Assembly (NCBI GenBank): GCA_004151065.3
Contig: NWUY0300055788.1
Coordinates: forward strand, 12,907-23,999
Reading direction: 5' to 3'
Length of the DNA: 11,093 bases
Origin: Larix sibirica
Taxonomy: Eukaryota; Streptophyta; Pinopsida; Pinales; Pinaceae
Shown: in pieces, positions 9,785-11,093 of the stretch
Layout: every line of letters starts with the position of its first letter
Position numbering within the stretch: the stretch's first letter is position 1
Translations under genes and position numbers: made by a program
Notes under the pieces: generated by a model
Seen by the model: the letters and a program-made list of their open reading frames with translations, nothing else
Database searches by the model: none
Told to the model about the DNA's origin: nothing

Positions 9785-10140
9785 TGTAACACCCTGTTTT
9801 TTACCCTAGATTGTAATTATGTAATTATGATGGAAATGGCCAGAAACCAAACATGAATGGTCCACTGTGACCAAAATAATGTAATTATGTACATTTTGTA
9901 TTGAATATAACACATGACCATTTCATACCAAGAAGGACGGAGAAAATATGGGTGGCCATCCTTCCATAAGGGGGATAATGATCATCCTAAGCCTACGATT
10001 GGAGGGGAAACGATGTCTAATTCCAAGTATGCCACTTGTCCAACTCTCCTTAAAAAGGGGGGGAAAGTGTCCAACCACATGGATTCCAAGTGGCTAGGTC
10101 TTATCAACCTTGGTGCCACTTGGCTAGTCTCAACCATGCA

Positions 10141-10148
10141 TATAAATA
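10141..10148 (+). promoter_or_regulatory. LTR TATA box (second placement)
   Basis: TATAAATA at LTR position 357. It is the likely core promoter of the U3 region, with transcription expected to begin about 25-35 bases further on, around 10170-10180. Confidence 0.65.
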
Positions 10149-10488
10149 GTGAGAGATAGCCCATTCTTCCATTATTACTTCATGTCAAGGACACCCATTT
10201 TGGCTTCTAAACCATTTTTTCATCATTCTTCCATGTTTGAACCATCATTGTTGTTAGATCCAAACCACCAATGGTTTTACCACCATCACCAAAATGAGGA
10301 ATTGGAGCCAGACCGAGAATAGAGGATTTGGTAGTTTTAGAAAAATCTTGGTACCTTATTATGGATGGTTAGCCCCAGCTTGGGGTTGGATTTGTCAAAG
10401 AAAGATATGGCATGATAGAGACTTTGGTTGGGAGGAACGACCTTCGTTTGCAATTAGTTGGCTATATTTAAGATAAGTTCATTATGTG

Positions 10489-10494
10489 AATAAA
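10489..10494 (+). terminator. Possible polyadenylation signal in the LTR
   Basis: AATAAA at LTR position 705, about 350 bases after the TATA box, could be the poly(A) signal that ends the R region. It also appears at 10588-10593 through the contig overlap and at 6925-6930 in the first placement. Plant poly(A) signals are loose and AT-rich sequence gives this hexamer often, so this is tentative. Confidence 0.3.
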
Positions 10495-10585
10495 TGTATG
10501 GTATTTATTTATGATTGTATTAATCGCTTCCATCATATGAATTATGAAACCGAAATAATGGCAATGTAAATGCATTCTTAATTTT

Positions 10586-10586
10586 N
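10586..10586. other. Single-N contig join inside the LTR
   Basis: Placeholder base between two contigs that overlap by 90 bp. It interrupts the R/U5 part of the LTR. Confidence 0.9.
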
Positions 10587-10882
10587 GAATAAATGTATGG
10601 TATTTATTTATGATTGTATTCATCGCTGCCATCATATGAATTATGGAACCGAAATAATGGCACTGTAAATGCATTCCTATGGTAATAGTTGGTGGATATT
10701 TCATATATGTTTTATGAGTGATTATACAAATGATTATTTCTGTTGTAAATGTATAATTGAAATCATTAGAAGAAAAAAATTACATATCAGAGGCAAATTC
10801 AATTAGCATATTCAGTACCCTCGAACCCCAGAGTCACTGTGAGGTCGTCGAGTATGTGACAGTCAATTAGGGAGGTGTTACA

Positions 10883-11093
10883 TGACATTTGATGAAATAT
10901 CTACGATCTTGGTTTATGGATTATCTGTTATTATGATCCACATATATTTCTATGATGTGGTTATTATGCAGCCCTTATTGAGAATGGATCCATAAGTTTT
11001 TCTTAGTTATGTAATGAGATTCTAGTGATGATGATGATGACACCATTCATGGTGATGTGAGATGGTTATGGTAACATGTGTTTCTTGATTTCT
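10883..11093. other. Flank beyond the retrotransposon, no gene seen
   Basis: This 211-bp stretch follows the LTR end. It starts TGACATTTG, which does not match the tRNA primer binding sites I know (for example the initiator-Met type beginning TGGTATCAGAGC). It therefore supports reading the LTR as the 3' end and this as host DNA or another repeat. A short GAT microsatellite occupies 11027-11040. No open frame or RNA gene is evident. Confidence 0.55.

Larger units (their letters stand above)
7023..10585 (+). repeat. 3563-bp segment, second placement
   Basis: This repeats 3459-7021 at offset 3564. Shared small features all sit at the same offset: the antisense frame 7909-8124, the 29-bp repeats 9138 and 9313, the frame 9532-9789, the polypurine tract 9771 and the TATA box 10141. 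This placement is the one supported on its right side by a 90-bp overlap with the following contig, so it is the better representative of the two. Confidence 0.92.
10488..10676 (+). repeat. 90-bp near-exact repeat across an N inside the LTR
   Basis: 10488-10577 recurs at 10587-10676 (offset 99) with four mismatches, and the N at 10586 lies between them. The last eight bases of the left contig (10578-10585) do not match the right contig. This is an unmerged contig overlap. The mismatches suggest that the two contigs came from different copies or alleles of the element, or that the contig end carries errors. The minus-strand frame at 10468-10704 with a repeated peptide is produced by this overlap. 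Confidence 0.88.
9785..10882 (+). mobile_element. 3' LTR of a probable Ty3/gypsy retrotransposon
   Basis: The LTR opens with TGTAACACC (9785-9793) and closes with the exact inverse GGTGTTACA (10874-10882), keeping the canonical TG...CA ends with a perfect 9-bp terminal inverted repeat. A polypurine tract abuts its left end, and no primer binding site follows its right end, so it is the 3' LTR. An N at 10586 with a 90-bp overlap lies within it. Removing that overlap gives about 999 bp. Inside are the TATA box (10141-10148), the E-box-like cluster and an AATAAA. The start TGTAACACC is common in plant gypsy elements, but the superfamily assignment is inference because no pol is present. Any target-site duplicate would begin TGACA at 10883; its partner is outside the window. 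Confidence 0.85.

Noticed and set aside
3459-10585. True tandem duplication or nested retrotransposon pair
   Set aside because: Apparently identical copies bounded exactly by placeholder Ns, with breakpoints at non-natural positions, are better explained by a contig placed twice.
10468-10704. Minus-strand frame with a repeated His-rich peptide
   Set aside because: It spans the N at 10586 and the 90-bp contig overlap. The repeat is artificial and lies within an LTR.
11027-11040. GAT microsatellite
   Set aside because: Only about four to five units, a common simple repeat with no sign of function.

Overview
The window reads as non-coding, retrotransposon-rich DNA of a large-genome plant nucleus. 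A conifer or another repeat-heavy seed plant is my best guess, from overall character rather than from any diagnostic gene. It is AT-rich and dense with stops in all frames. I found no convincing protein gene, rRNA, tRNA or CRISPR array. The one clear biological object is the 3' end of an LTR retrotransposon: internal non-coding sequence, a polypurine tract, and an LTR that opens TGTAACACC and closes with its exact inverse, GGTGTTACA. The Ty3/gypsy superfamily is favoured from the LTR start and layout, but no polymerase domain is present to prove it.

Much of the apparent structure is an assembly effect. Four single N bases (3065, 3458, 7022, 10586) mark contig joins, and each separates sequences that repeat or overlap across it. 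At 3065 the two flanks share 71 bp with one mismatch. At 3458 they share 7 bp. At 10586 they share 90 bp with four mismatches. Most strikingly, the whole segment 3459-7021 (3563 bp) appears again as 7023-10585, apparently identical and bounded exactly by Ns, so one contig was almost certainly placed twice. Removing these redundancies leaves about 7.35 kb of distinct sequence.

Layout: 1-3457 is a first contig pair without recognisable genes. It holds a diverged 157-bp direct repeat (399-555 and 681-837) whose copies both keep an open frame with related peptides. From about 1.5 kb onward the + strand is G-rich and C-poor. 3459-6220 (again 7023-9784) is the non-coding internal part of the retrotransposon, with the same G-over-C bias. 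A 14-nt polypurine tract (6207-6220; 9771-9784) abuts the LTR. The LTR starts at 6221 (cut off at 7021) and again at 9785, and it ends at 10882. With the duplicated overlap removed it is about 999 bp. It carries a TATA box, a cluster of E-box-like motifs forming an inverted repeat, and an AATAAA signal. 10883-11093 is the flank beyond the element, with a short GAT microsatellite.

No genes work together here. The lack of any gag-pol reading frame in at least 2.76 kb of internal DNA suggests either a non-autonomous (LARD-like) element or the long non-coding 3' part of a large gypsy element. No 5' LTR or primer binding site is visible.
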